This document shows positions 11,666 to 21,530 of a stretch of 64,000 nucleotides of DNA, piece after piece (positions within the stretch are counted from its first letter, which is position 1; every line of letters starts with the position of its first letter). Made by a program: the position numbers and the translations under genes. Below the pieces are notes generated by a model. It worked only from the letters and a program-made list of their open reading frames with translations. It had not been told where the DNA came from and made no database searches. Origin of the DNA: Syngnathus acus (Eukaryota > Chordata > Actinopteri > Syngnathiformes > Syngnathidae); contig NC_051108.1 in the NCBI RefSeq assembly GCF_901709675.1, positions 6,866,631 to 6,930,630 on the forward strand. The letters run 5' to 3'.

Positions 11666-12850
11666 CGGCAAACCTTGGGCATCCCACTGTGGCGAGCCAA
11701 AGGAAAAACAGACCAAAAAAAAAAACGCAGCTCCATTTAGCAAAGCTCATAAATAAACAGTGACATTTGCCGCGTAACCACTCGACTGCTTGTGTCAAAT
11801 ATTGATAAGGTGGCCTAAAGTAGCCCTCGTTTCTCAAGTGTTTTTCATAAATGTTTTTACTGCAATTTGTACTTTACTACTGTGTTGCAGAGGATTCTTG
11901 ATAGACTACAGCTCCATCCAATAGGCAGGTTTACTTATTTTTAAATGGAGTCGTAAACAAATTATCCCTATACATTAGTTATTGAATACATTTAATCTAA
12001 AAATTAATAATTAAAGTCACGCTCCATCCGGGTAGCGCTGCAAATAAATATTAATAAACTGGCCTGAATGGCACCCTCATTATCCTTTTATTACTTATCG
12101 CACGTTCTAGTTCCATGACTATTCTGCGCGGGGGAAGGATTTATAACGACTTAATGAATAATTGAAAAGACTCGTGTATCATTTTGGGCTCCGCTTTAAT
12201 TAGCACACGCTGATGGACCGAGGCGCCCCCTTTGCAGCTAAACGCACATGAGATAAACAAAGCGTGAATAATAATTGCGTGGTAAATCATGGGCATTGGT
12301 AAAAAAAAAAAAAAAAAAAGCATCTTTTCGATTCAATTAGAATCATATGAGAGCCGATAGCCCAGATCATAGCGTAGTAGAATAATATCACGGTGCGGAA
12401 CAATACAATGTCGTTAAAATGATGCTAGGTTGAGGTAACTCCTTGTGAGATCTGTGCATCAAAACATGTCGCCATTAGACAAAAGCCCTCATCCACGTTT
12501 TTCCTTTCTGATTTTCTTTCAATTGTGCTGGCGCGATAGATACACGCGCTTGTTAACCTTTTATTGTCATCATTGGAAAAAAATGGGGGGGGAAGAGACG
12601 GCTAACCATCCCGCTAACCTTAGCTGATCCAGAACCAGCCAAGGCGGCGATCAAGGGCTGTCCATCCGCCGCTGGCACTGCTCGCTATCCGGCTACTGTT
12701 AGCGTGACAAGTCGACTACCTTTATTCTGTATTTTTTTTTTAAGACCTAGCCGCCTAGCTGATTTGCATAATTGCGCGAGTATCATTTCTTGCAAACTGT
12801 AGGGTATATTGTGAGTCAAAGGGTAGCCAGCAATAAAGTGTGAAGCATAC

Positions 12851-12930
12851 CTCGGCTGTTGTCGCTGCTCCCTGCTTGGTCTGCGTGAGCCGAACCGGAG
12901 ATCTGTAGGAACTGGCAACAGGGCCCCGAC
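12851..12930 (-). other. tulp4: Candidate noncoding first exon of tulp4
   Basis: A good minus-strand donor (CCGAG|GTATGC, exon end at 12851) follows a GC-rich segment next to a shared promoter region. Splicing from here to the acceptor at 11301 would leave an intron of about 1.55 kb. The 5' boundary is not visible. Confidence 0.4.
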
Positions 12931-12936
12931 AACTGG

Positions 12937-12957
12937 GTCACGTGACGGTCACATGAC
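12937..12957. promoter_or_regulatory. Twin E-boxes in the tulp4/mrps10 shared promoter
   Basis: GTCACGTGAC at 12937-12946 is a perfect palindrome identical to the CLEAR/USF-type E-box, and GTCACATGAC follows at 12948-12957, eleven bases on, so both face the same side of the helix. They lie between the candidate tulp4 first exon and the mrps10 start codon 275 bp away. Binding by USF, MYC/MAX or MiT/TFE factors is expected from the motif but not shown. Confidence 0.65.
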
Positions 12958-13231
12958 GCTCGCTTGTCACGTTCAAGCCTCGTTTGAATCAACGACGTCG
13001 TCAAAGCACGAATAACAAAGCACGTTCAAAATGTCGTTCATGTGGTCATGTAAATACTTTTGATTTGCAAATATTTGAGTGTTTCTCTCATAGTTGTCAG
13101 AATGAGGTTTCCCCAGTTTTACGCGTACGGTATTGGGTAATTGCCTCTGTTGGTGTAATGTACCTTCCAGGTCACGCGAGGGCAGCAGTGCGATACGTAT
13201 TGCTTCCGATTTCCCATACTACTCTGAAAAC

Positions 13232-14537
13232 ATGGCCGCTTCCATGGCGTTCCGAGGAGAATTTTGCTCCTTGGCAAGGATACTAGGCGGAATATCACAT
13301 TCGGTAATCTTTTTTTTTTTATTATATACATTTGGTGTAATGGTGTAATTTGGTGATCGTTTAAAACCTAGCGTCTGTTAATATGCGCATGTTTTTTCAG
13401 GCACCACAAATTCAGGGTCATTGTGCAGGACACCAGAAATGGCCCACGATTCGGTATGTAGCATTGTTCTAAAAAATTAACTTAATCGACTATTAGTCCG
13501 TTTTTTGTGGCTCTATTTATGCCAGCTATTTAGTGAGTGACATGCAGATCAGTTAAATGCTCTGCGATGTACACAACTTATTTTCCATTCATGCATTTAC
13601 TATGAATAATCATTGTGGTGCATGTCAGGATCCATTTGGTTTGCCACACACCCTTTACATTTTTTTGCATTTAAATCTTTGCAGGTGTCCCCTCCATCTG
13701 AGCCAATCCTTCCACACCACCACATTATTTTCATCAAAAGCTTCCCCCGTGAGTTGTATCACAATCCACCAACCTTTGAAACATCTAATTCATTTACCCA
13801 GGAAGCCATTCTAACGCTTCACTTTTCAGATCACCGTGACGGAAGAGCCCGACACACTTTTCAAGAAAGTTACTGTGCTGGTGAAAGGCCACGACAGAGC
13901 AGTTTTGGACAGCTATGAGTATTTTGCCACTATGGCGGCCAAAGAGCTTGGCGTCACCATTGGGAAAGTGTGAGTCATGGCAATATCTATGCAGACTTCA
14001 CAAAGTTGTTGTGGCAAAAATGGCATTCTGCAAATATAATACAAATAAAAACAACACTGCCATGCTGTCCAAAGTCTAATTCTGTTTTCTTCCCTTCCTC
14101 TTTCACAGTTTTGAACCTCCTAAAGACATGGAGAGGTTGACACTGCTCAAGTCTGTCCACATCTTCAAGAAACACAGGGTTCAGTATGAGATGAGGACAC
14201 ATTACCGCTGTATTGAGGTGAGATTATGTGATTACTGGATGTGGGATGGTATTTAACGCTTTATAACTTGGACTTTGTTTGTAGTTGTCTCATTTAACAG
14301 GCTCCACAGCTCGGGTGTATCTAGAATACATCCAGAGGAACCTTCCGGAAAGTGTAGCCATGCAGGTGACCAAGGTGAGTTGGGCTCTTGCTTTATGCTT
14401 GGATCATTGATGTGTTCACAAGCCTCATTAATGATGCTTTTTGTTACCAGGCTGCAATAGAGAAAATTCCAGAACACATCCAGGAGCCCATGTGGAAGGA
14501 CGAGCCCACGGAGGGAGAGCAGAAGCTCAGTCAATAA
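13232..14537 (+). CDS. mrps10: Mitochondrial small ribosomal subunit protein S10
   Basis: Seven exons: 13232-13303, 13401-13453, 13685-13748, 13830-13969, 14109-14217, 14285-14374, 14451-14537; 204 residues, close to the human length of 201. The protein is the uS10m subunit of the 28S mitoribosome. The N-terminal ~60 residues ([11 protein letters not shown]..., then Ser/Arg-rich) look like a mitochondrial presequence and are poorly conserved. The uS10 core is clear from [17 protein letters not shown] through [20 protein letters not shown] and ends [18 protein letters not shown]. Exons 2 and 3 are assigned by splice phase rather than homology and are the least certain. The gene is head-to-head with tulp4. 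Confidence 0.95.
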
Positions 14538-14577
14538 TTGTACACTTGAACCAGTGTGTGTGTCTGTCTTATTTTAT

Positions 14578-14583
14578 AATAAA
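14578..14583 (+). terminator. mrps10: mrps10 poly(A) signal
   Basis: AATAAA 41 bases after the stop codon, followed by a GT/T-rich stretch. It gives a very short 3' UTR, usual for ribosomal-protein genes. Confidence 0.75.
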
Positions 14584-15058
14584 TTAAAAGGGTTCTGCAA
14601 ATTACATCTCAATTCATCTCAAGTTGTTTTTGTATTAAAACTCAATATATGGGATTATTTATTCTGCAAAGACACCACTAAAAATGTGAGACCAGCATAC
14701 AGTGCTTTGCAACATTTATTAAAATATTAATTTACAATATAATGCATATGCACATGCATTTACAGTGCACATAAGTACATTTTTAATGGGGGAAGTTGCC
14801 CCTGCCACTGCCTCGTCGTTGGCCATTCTGAATTTTTAAATTGGCTGGCAGCGGTCACGCGCCCACCTTTAACGTGATGGGACATTGCGCTTCCTGTTTC
14901 GGGTGTTCGGACAATGAGTGGATGGTCTGTTTGATGGTTGAACCAATTGTATCTCTCCAAACAAACGTTCAAGTTCACCAATTTAACATGCGCGTTCGCC
15001 AGAGAACATTATTAAACGAAATGAATAAATAATAATAAAAAATAAGACACGAATGGTG
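14584..15058. other. Spacer between mrps10 and msgn1 3' ends
   Basis: The two genes converge here. AT-rich sequence without a recognisable coding segment; open frames on either strand have no protein-like composition. Confidence 0.75.
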
Positions 15059-15064
15059 TTTATT
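15059..15064 (-). terminator. msgn1: Candidate msgn1 poly(A) signal
   Basis: AATAAA on the minus strand about 260 bases downstream of the msgn1 stop codon. It is the first canonical signal on that strand after the gene. Confidence 0.55.
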
Positions 15065-15321
15065 TTTCAGCAAGACAAATGCATGACTATTGTCCTCAAC
15101 CTACATTTCTCTAACGTCTCAACAATTAATTGTTGAGTTTACAATTGTAAACTGGTATACAAAACACAAGTGCCCTCAAAACAATATTTACATCCAGAAA
15201 AGGGCAAAGGCACGTGATGAATTCAAACACACTTGTTGACATGAAAAAAAAAAAAAGAGTCCAAAAATGAGCATGACCCCGCTGCATGACGTCTACGCGT
15301 GGTTGCGTAAAATGATGACTT

Positions 15322-15756
15322 TTACGCATGGCTCAGAATGTCCGAGAGCTTGTTGATGTACTCGATGGTGTACTTGAGGGTTTGTATTTTGGTCAGAGGC
15401 TGGCCCCTCTTGGTGTAATCCGGCGGCAGGTACTCCCGGAGCTGGTGCAGAGCCTCGGCCAGACTCCTCATCCTCATCTTCTCCCTCTCGCTCGCTTTTA
15501 CGCGCCTCTTGGTGGACATCTTAGCCTTGCCATGCGCCTTGGAGCCGGTGCAGGGACCTCGGCGTGGAGACCCGGAGACGAGCTCCCGGTGGCCTCCGTA
15601 GTAGAACATCTCCGGCGAGGAGCACATGGAGTCCACAGAGGAGAAGGAATTGGACTCTGGAGAGGAGCCCGAGGAGTGGAGCTGTTCGCCGATGTTCCAG
15701 TCCTGTAGGATTTGGGACGTTGCAGCACTGAGGTCCATGTTGAGGAAAATCAGCAT
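15322..15756 (-). CDS. msgn1: Mesogenin 1, presomitic-mesoderm bHLH factor
   Basis: A single-exon frame of 144 residues. The C-terminal ~65 residues form a bHLH domain: basic region [14 protein letters not shown], first helix [15 protein letters not shown], loop, second helix [14 protein letters not shown]. The KASERE...RMR signature and [14 protein letters not shown] match mesogenin more closely than Mesp proteins. The N-terminal part is Ser-rich and unconserved. An in-frame Met at 15738 (MDLSAATSQ) could be the real start. Mesogenin drives presomitic mesoderm maturation downstream of Wnt and T-box factors. The neighbour gen1 matches the human order at 2p24, supporting the assignment. A TATA box lies 45 bp upstream. 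Confidence 0.93.
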   Translation of the reverse strand: MLIFLNMDLSAATSQILQDWNIGEQLHSSGSSPESNSFSSVDSMCSSPEMFYYGGHRELVSGSPRRGPCTGSKAHGKAKMSTKRRVKASEREKMRMRSLAEALHQLREYLPPDYTKRGQPLTKIQTLKYTIEYINKLSDILSHA

Positions 15757-15800
15757 CCAGAGATGATGACAGCAGACGAGCTTCTCTGAGGAGATGACGT

Positions 15801-15807
15801 TTTTATA
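15801..15807 (-). promoter_or_regulatory. msgn1: msgn1 TATA box
   Basis: TATAAAA on the minus strand, 45 bases upstream of the first start codon and 63 upstream of the second. This predicts a start site near 15775 and a very short leader. A TATA box fits a sharply induced developmental gene. Confidence 0.7.
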
Positions 15808-15861
15808 CGCGGGCGCATCTCCGGAGGTTTATGGGTTCACAGCTGAGGCGGAAAAAACGAG

Positions 15862-16111
15862 TTCAAAGCGAAGCGCAAGTGGCAAAATGCGACCTTTGCA
15901 GAGGACGTCGTTCGTTCTCACCGAGGTGCGAATAAGGCTAAATAGGCGGATAATGCGACAGAAAGACAAATAATTAGATTCCCTTTGTGGGAAATGAGCC
16001 TTTAAAGTCTGCACGACGACAATTATCAGTTTGATGTGATCTCCCTAATGAAGGGGCGGGCCCACGCAGGACCCCTAGAACGCTTGTAGACCAGAGTCTT
16101 GCAGGTCAAAG
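15862..16111 (-). promoter_or_regulatory. msgn1: Candidate Wnt/T-box sites upstream of msgn1
   Basis: TTCAAAG at 15862-15868 and GTCAAAG at 16105-16111 resemble TCF/LEF sites; GAGGTGCGAA at 15923-15932 resembles a T-box half-site. msgn1 is a known direct target of both inputs in mouse and zebrafish. The motifs are short and could occur by chance. Confidence 0.4.
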
Positions 16112-16659
16112 CTGTGCTTGTGCTCGAATTAAAATGATAGACAATGAATTAATTAAACATAATGCAAAAAAAAGAAAAAAAATCCAGTAAAAGTATCATT
16201 CAAATTTTCAATTGTACTTAAATAATTTGAAACGTTTTCATTAAGCATTTAAACAGCAACAGTTCAATTAAAAATGTGATATTTCATCAAATAATCTAAA
16301 ATGATGGTATTTAACGTATTTACACACATACTAATAAATTCAACCGAGTGTTTATTTCTGTCCACGATCCATTTCTTCCAAGCACTTGAGGTGTTTTAAG
16401 CTTTTATTAGGACAAAGGATACATACAAATAAGGGGATGGGTGGACACAAGCAGGTGAGTAGAAGTTTATTTGGCCATGAGGATGCAGCTGTCACCAAGC
16501 TCATGCCAGACCTTTTCATGTCTGAAAAGGTGTGTAAGGCCTCACTCCTGAATCCTGATGAAGGGGACCAACAGCAGAAGGCTGTAAAACCAACAGCTCG
16601 TAGTTTTCTAAAGGAGCGTGTGTGTTTAAATGGCACTTTCTACACATACACACTGAGTG

Positions 16660-16665
16660 TTTATT
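16660..16665 (-). terminator. gen1: Candidate gen1 poly(A) signal
   Basis: AATAAA on the minus strand about 96 bases downstream of the gen1 stop codon. No closer canonical signal was noticed. Confidence 0.55.
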
Positions 16666-16760
16666 TTTCCAATTGCGCCTTATTTGAAGTCAAGGTTTGA
16701 AGCCAGAAAGCTGACTACATGATGAATTTCTACTGCATTTTTAAAAAAATGTCCAGCTTC

Positions 16761-19700
16761 TTACTTAAGGAACTTGAGCCTGAGTCTCTCTGCCAGCGGC
16801 AAAGGGCTGTCCCCACAAACGACCGAATCGTCACTATCTAACACAACGATGGGGGACGCCGGGGTGGGAGGGAACACATCATTGATATCGGCCTGGATTT
16901 TCCTTGGTGCTCTTGTGACATAATCTCCACTTTGCAGACTTTGCTTGCTCTCGGTGGTTCTGCGAGGCAGCACCTGCCGGTTCTCCTCATCGCTATCCTC
17001 GCTGGATGAACAAACACTCACGCACACGCTCTTCTTGATTTTGTTCACCGGACATGGCTGCGAGTGGCACCTCTGCACTTTTGTGGATGCTGATCTGACA
17101 AATTTGTACTGGTGAGGAGGTTTTTTGTCCACCTTTGGAATGACTTCACATGATTTTTTGATACCACTGCCGTCTTTATGAGGGGATTTTAAAATTGGTA
17201 CGAGGAGGCTTAGTTGATTGGAGAACCTATTTGGGCACTCGGGAGCCGCTTGAGGCGGCGGGGTGGCCGTGAAGGAGAACGCGTCCCAGTCAATGTCGCT
17301 AAGATGGAGCACGTCGATGGCGGCTGCTGAGGAATCCACCTGAGAGCCGTTCTCAGTGAATCGTTGATGCTGTTTATGGCTCACGGGCGTTTCCGAAAGC
17401 AACGTTTGCGGCGAGGTTGGAAGGGCCTTTTCTGGAGGGGCGTTCTGAAGGGTCATCTGCGCTAGGAGCTCCGAAACACCATCGGGATTTTCGGCCATCT
17501 TCTCCTTTTTACTCTTTGGTTTCCGCTCTGAAAGAGACACCAACAAATTTGTAAACATGTATTATGTCCATTCCCACCTGCTAGGCAAATAAATAGCCTT
17601 TTTTTTTTTTTTTTTGTTTTTTTTTTTACTTGTTTGTGTTACGGCGCAAGGTGAAGCACAACCCCGATAGACCCGGCAACACCTCACGGCTCCATCTGAG
17701 TCTTTGATGTGCGCCGGCCGAGCTGTCAAACTAACATGTTCGGGTGTCGGAGCAGCCGTAACGGCCTCGCTTGCAAAAACAAGCCAAGGCTCCGTGTGCC
17801 TTTGATCGGCATGGGAAGAACTTGGCACGTCTGGGTACGGAGGAGGTGGGCGGGGCTCGGGGGCCATATGAAATCCATGGCGGGATTTCAAGCGATATCA
17901 GGAAGCTTGCAGTGTTGTCTTACTTTTGGTCTTGTTCTCTTCAGCCAATGCTTTGTCCCTCAGGTAGTTCTCCACCACCTCCGGGAAGGCCGCACGGAAG
18001 AGGTTCTCCTCCTCCACCGACCTCACCTCACGCTGATCCTCGGCGGGCCGATCCTCAGGAAACACGTAATGATCTGGGGGGTGGGCACCAGGAAAGGACA
18101 ATTTCTTTCAAAGCCTTTTCAAAGAAGTGTTTTTTGCAAGTCTTTTTATTCATATAACTTATTAATATTAATAATTATATTCATAAAAAAATAATAGATT
18201 GTAAAAATGACATGATTTTATTTTGCACACATTCTCAAGTTGAAATAATAAGAGTCGAGCTTGTTAGTGAGCTAGACTTGCGTTTGACAGATTGCCCAGC
18301 ACGGGGAGGAAGCCACTTTAGCACCTAGCGGCCGTTGCGAGCGATCTGCCACCTCTGAAGCGCACCTCACAGTCAGTCACTAACAGCCCCCCCACACACG
18401 AGACCCCCCCCCCCCCACCACACACACACCCTAACCTCACCTCTGATCCACTCAGGCCGAGTGGATCTTTTGCGTGTGTTTAAACTTGCCTGGTGTGCTC
18501 CAGATGACTTCGAAGCAGGAAATTGAATTCCTCACGCGTTGTTTAAAGATCCTTTTTATGGGACATGGGGGGTTGGGGGGGGGGTAAGGATTGGAAAATT
18601 TAAAATCCACATCACAAAAAAGCATTGAAATATTTAAAATTTTAAGGACCTAATGGGCTTGATTTGCGATGACATCATCCAGCCACACTTTCTGTTCATC
18701 AGCTCCGTATAGGTCATCAGAACTAAAACCTTCTCACTCGTGTAGTGCTTTGGCCACTCCATCTTGTCAAGAGCAAATTTCTATGGGAAGATGAAAATAA
18801 ACACACTTTCATGAGAACAAGAACCAAATGATGAAAACAAAAAAAAAATCCCCAAAAGATTTAAATCACAAATGAATAAAAAATGGGGACATAATGAATC
18901 ACCTGCATTGAGAGCATATTCGGCTGCCTCCTTTTAAAGTTTTCAACAGGCTTGTCCTTGGTTAGCAGAAACTCGTTGATAATCTAGGGTGGAAATTGAA
19001 ATTCAAGAGGCGTTCTAACACACCAATTCAACTGTTTGGAAATAAAATCAAAAGCGACAGTTGGACCTCTGTAAACGGGAACTGTGGACTTGCCAGTGTT
19101 TTCCTGAAATGACAAATGCAAGGGAACAATATTAATACTGAAAGTACAAAGTGCCTCAGAGTGTCCACAATATTTTATTTTAAATTATTCATATATTATT
19201 TTATTTTATTGCCCCCATGATGATAGTGAACATTATATGTCCCTGAAATTGCTGTCCAACCTGTCGTTATTGCAACCGCTACATACTTTTTGATATTTGC
19301 TTCAAGGGACTTGGCTTGGCGGGCCCGTTCTAAGCGATGCCAATCACATGGACACTGGTAGTCAAAATCTTGAGGTTGACAGAATTGCTGACTGTCGCAA
19401 AGCACACAGCCGCTGCGTTCGTGACCTTTGGCTGAGCCTAAAAAAAAAAACACGCAAAGATGAATACATGGTCAACAATGAATTACTTGACAATTATTCA
19501 TGATGTGATTTTTTTTTTAGCTTGAGAAGCCTCCAGGAAAGACTTGTATTTAACTTTTTCTTTTACTTTGAATACACATATTTGGGACGTCCAGAGACTC
19601 TTATCTGGTCTGAAATCGGAGGTGCAAGCTCACTCACCTGGATGTCGACATATGTGGCAGTGGGGAAGCTTCTTCACGACTGCCTGAGACAGGCACCCCG

Positions 19701-20878
19701 GCTCGTCCTTCCACCGCATGAACCTGAGCGAGTCAGCACATGGGACATCATCGCACCACTCTGTTGCCTTCATAGTGGCGCTTGTTTTTTTTTAAATTCC
19801 ACCTCTGCAGAAGCGTTTGGCCTTTGATGGTCTGGATCAGCTTGAGAGCTTGTTCTTTACCGACACCTGGGACTCCCTATGGGAGCGTCAAAAGACGTGC
19901 GTTAACAGAAGAAAAGAAGGTGCGTGTGGTTTGTTGAGGACGGGTGATACATACCTTGGGAATGTAATCACATCCAAGGAGGATTGCCAGACCGACAAGA
20001 TTCTCCCTCGACAGGCATAGCTCTGTTTGGACACGGGAGGTCTTGTAGCAGTCCACCTGGGGGTCCTAGAAGGGAATTTTCTTTTTTTTTTTAAATCTCA
20101 GTCATTACTCTCAAGAGATCTCATAGACAAACATACCTTGGAGTTCATATTGAAGTTTCTGTAGACGGTTCGTGCTCCGTACAAGAACACATCTCCATCA
20201 TTGGTGATGCAACCATCCACAAGACCACATGAGTCCAGGTATGCACACATGGCTTCCGCCTCCCCTGCGGCAACCACCCATGGCATTCCCAGGTAGTCAA
20301 GCATCTCTGCACACTGCAAAGCACATTATGCATACACAATGACAATAAAGTTCTATAATAGTGTAAGCAAACAAACCTCTCTAAGAACTGCATTAAAGCG
20401 CCCTCTGCTGGTGGAAGTTGAGGATTTAGACCCTTTTTGGTTCCCTCCATATCGATTTGCAGTCCTCTGGCTCATGGTGACTGCTTTCAGTTTAGGGGCC
20501 TGCCCTTCCATGACGAACACCAGCTTCACCCCCATAAGAATGAGGGACGACACCCGGAAAAATAAATTCCTGTGTAGTATCGTGGTAAATTTAGTTATCT
20601 GCATATTGAGTAACAATGTGGTTGCACAAGTGTGCACGCACGCTGTGTGCAAAATTAAGCAATCACATTTAAACTCATGAATATTAGAAGAACAACTATA
20701 CTCATCGACAGTATTACCTCAAATGGGGCTTCGCAACTCTGCCCATCATTGCTTGGACGTGCTGGGCCTCGCAAACCCACAAACTGAGGTCCACCGCCAG
20801 TCTCTTACCGGACAAACTGTACAGCGGCACCGACTCTCTCACGGGCTCGACAATAGACCACAAGTCATGTACACCCAT
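16761..20878 (-). CDS. gen1: GEN1 Holliday-junction 5' flap endonuclease
   Basis: Thirteen exons: 20878-20718, 20569-20377, 20313-20137, 20065-19955, 19876-19803, 19723-19638, 19437-19287, 19103-19067, 18983-18903, 18780-18650, 18551-18490, 18073-17924, 17527-16761; 726 residues in phase (human 908). GEN1 is the XPG/FEN-family nuclease that resolves Holliday junctions. The N region starts MGVHDLW and holds the metal-binding Asp in AVDLSLWVCEAQ; the I region has the acidic cluster AAGEAEAMCAYL...TNDGDVFLYG; an H2TH segment follows (LAILLGCDYIPKGVPGVG, about 195-215). A Cys-rich insert lies at about 257-308 and a chromodomain at about 400-470. The tail ends SPLPLAERLRLKF as in human. One intron has a GC donor. 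The large last exon is poorly conserved. Confidence 0.95.
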
Positions 20879-21530
20879 TGCCACATAAATATTTGCTTTA
20901 TATGTGGTAAATGAGTGGGAAATTTCCAGCGACGTGATACATAAGACAACAATAATGCGGTCGTTGTTTTTCAAACTGGGCGCCTCTAAGGCTGCGGTCC
21001 AATTCGTGACAAACCAAACAATACACGTTCCTTGTTGGCAGCTATCCTGACAATCTTTTGAAAAATATTTTTAATCACTAAATACAGTCGTATATATCCG
21101 CGTGTCACTTCGGTGTTAAAACATATGTAATGGTTAAATCTAACGATAAGATAGGGATAGGATAGGATGGATAGGTGTAGGACATGATAAGCCTAGGCTT
21201 CTTCCTACTCCTTTTCGAACAGTGATATATATTGTTTGTTTTGTTGTTGTTTGTTCTTTATTGTTTTCATTCTTTAAATCATGTTCGAAATAAAGATTCA
21301 TTCATTCATTCAAGATTACTGTGTTGTGAATTTGATAACTAGAGATCGCTTGCACGAAGTTGAACGTGGCCATTGTCGCATTAAAATGACGTCATATTAT
21401 GCGCCCACAAGAGTTTGTTGTCATGGAAACACGGGTATTGTTTACAGACCAATGCCATGTTTTCGGTGGATAAATTGGATTTAAGTACTCCATGAACTCC
21501 AGAATTCAGACATCTTGACCCTCATCTAAA
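20879..21530. promoter_or_regulatory. Shared gen1/ppil6 promoter region with CRE and RFX X-box
   Basis: The 652 bp between the divergent start codons must hold both promoters. It contains a full palindromic CRE (TGACGTCA, 21387-21394) and GTTGTCATGGAAAC at 21417-21430, a close match to the RFX X-box with two inverted half-sites. Both lie 100-145 bp upstream of the ppil6 start. A CCAAT box sits near 20998 by gen1. A GATAG-type microsatellite runs about 21147-21177. Confidence 0.65.

Noticed and set aside
17562-17891. Minus-strand open frame of 109 codons in gen1 intron 12, with Pro-rich protein-like composition
   Set aside because: Adding it as an exon would leave an intron of about 30 bp next to the exon ending at 17924, or require unsupported splice sites; the flanking exons already join in phase without it.
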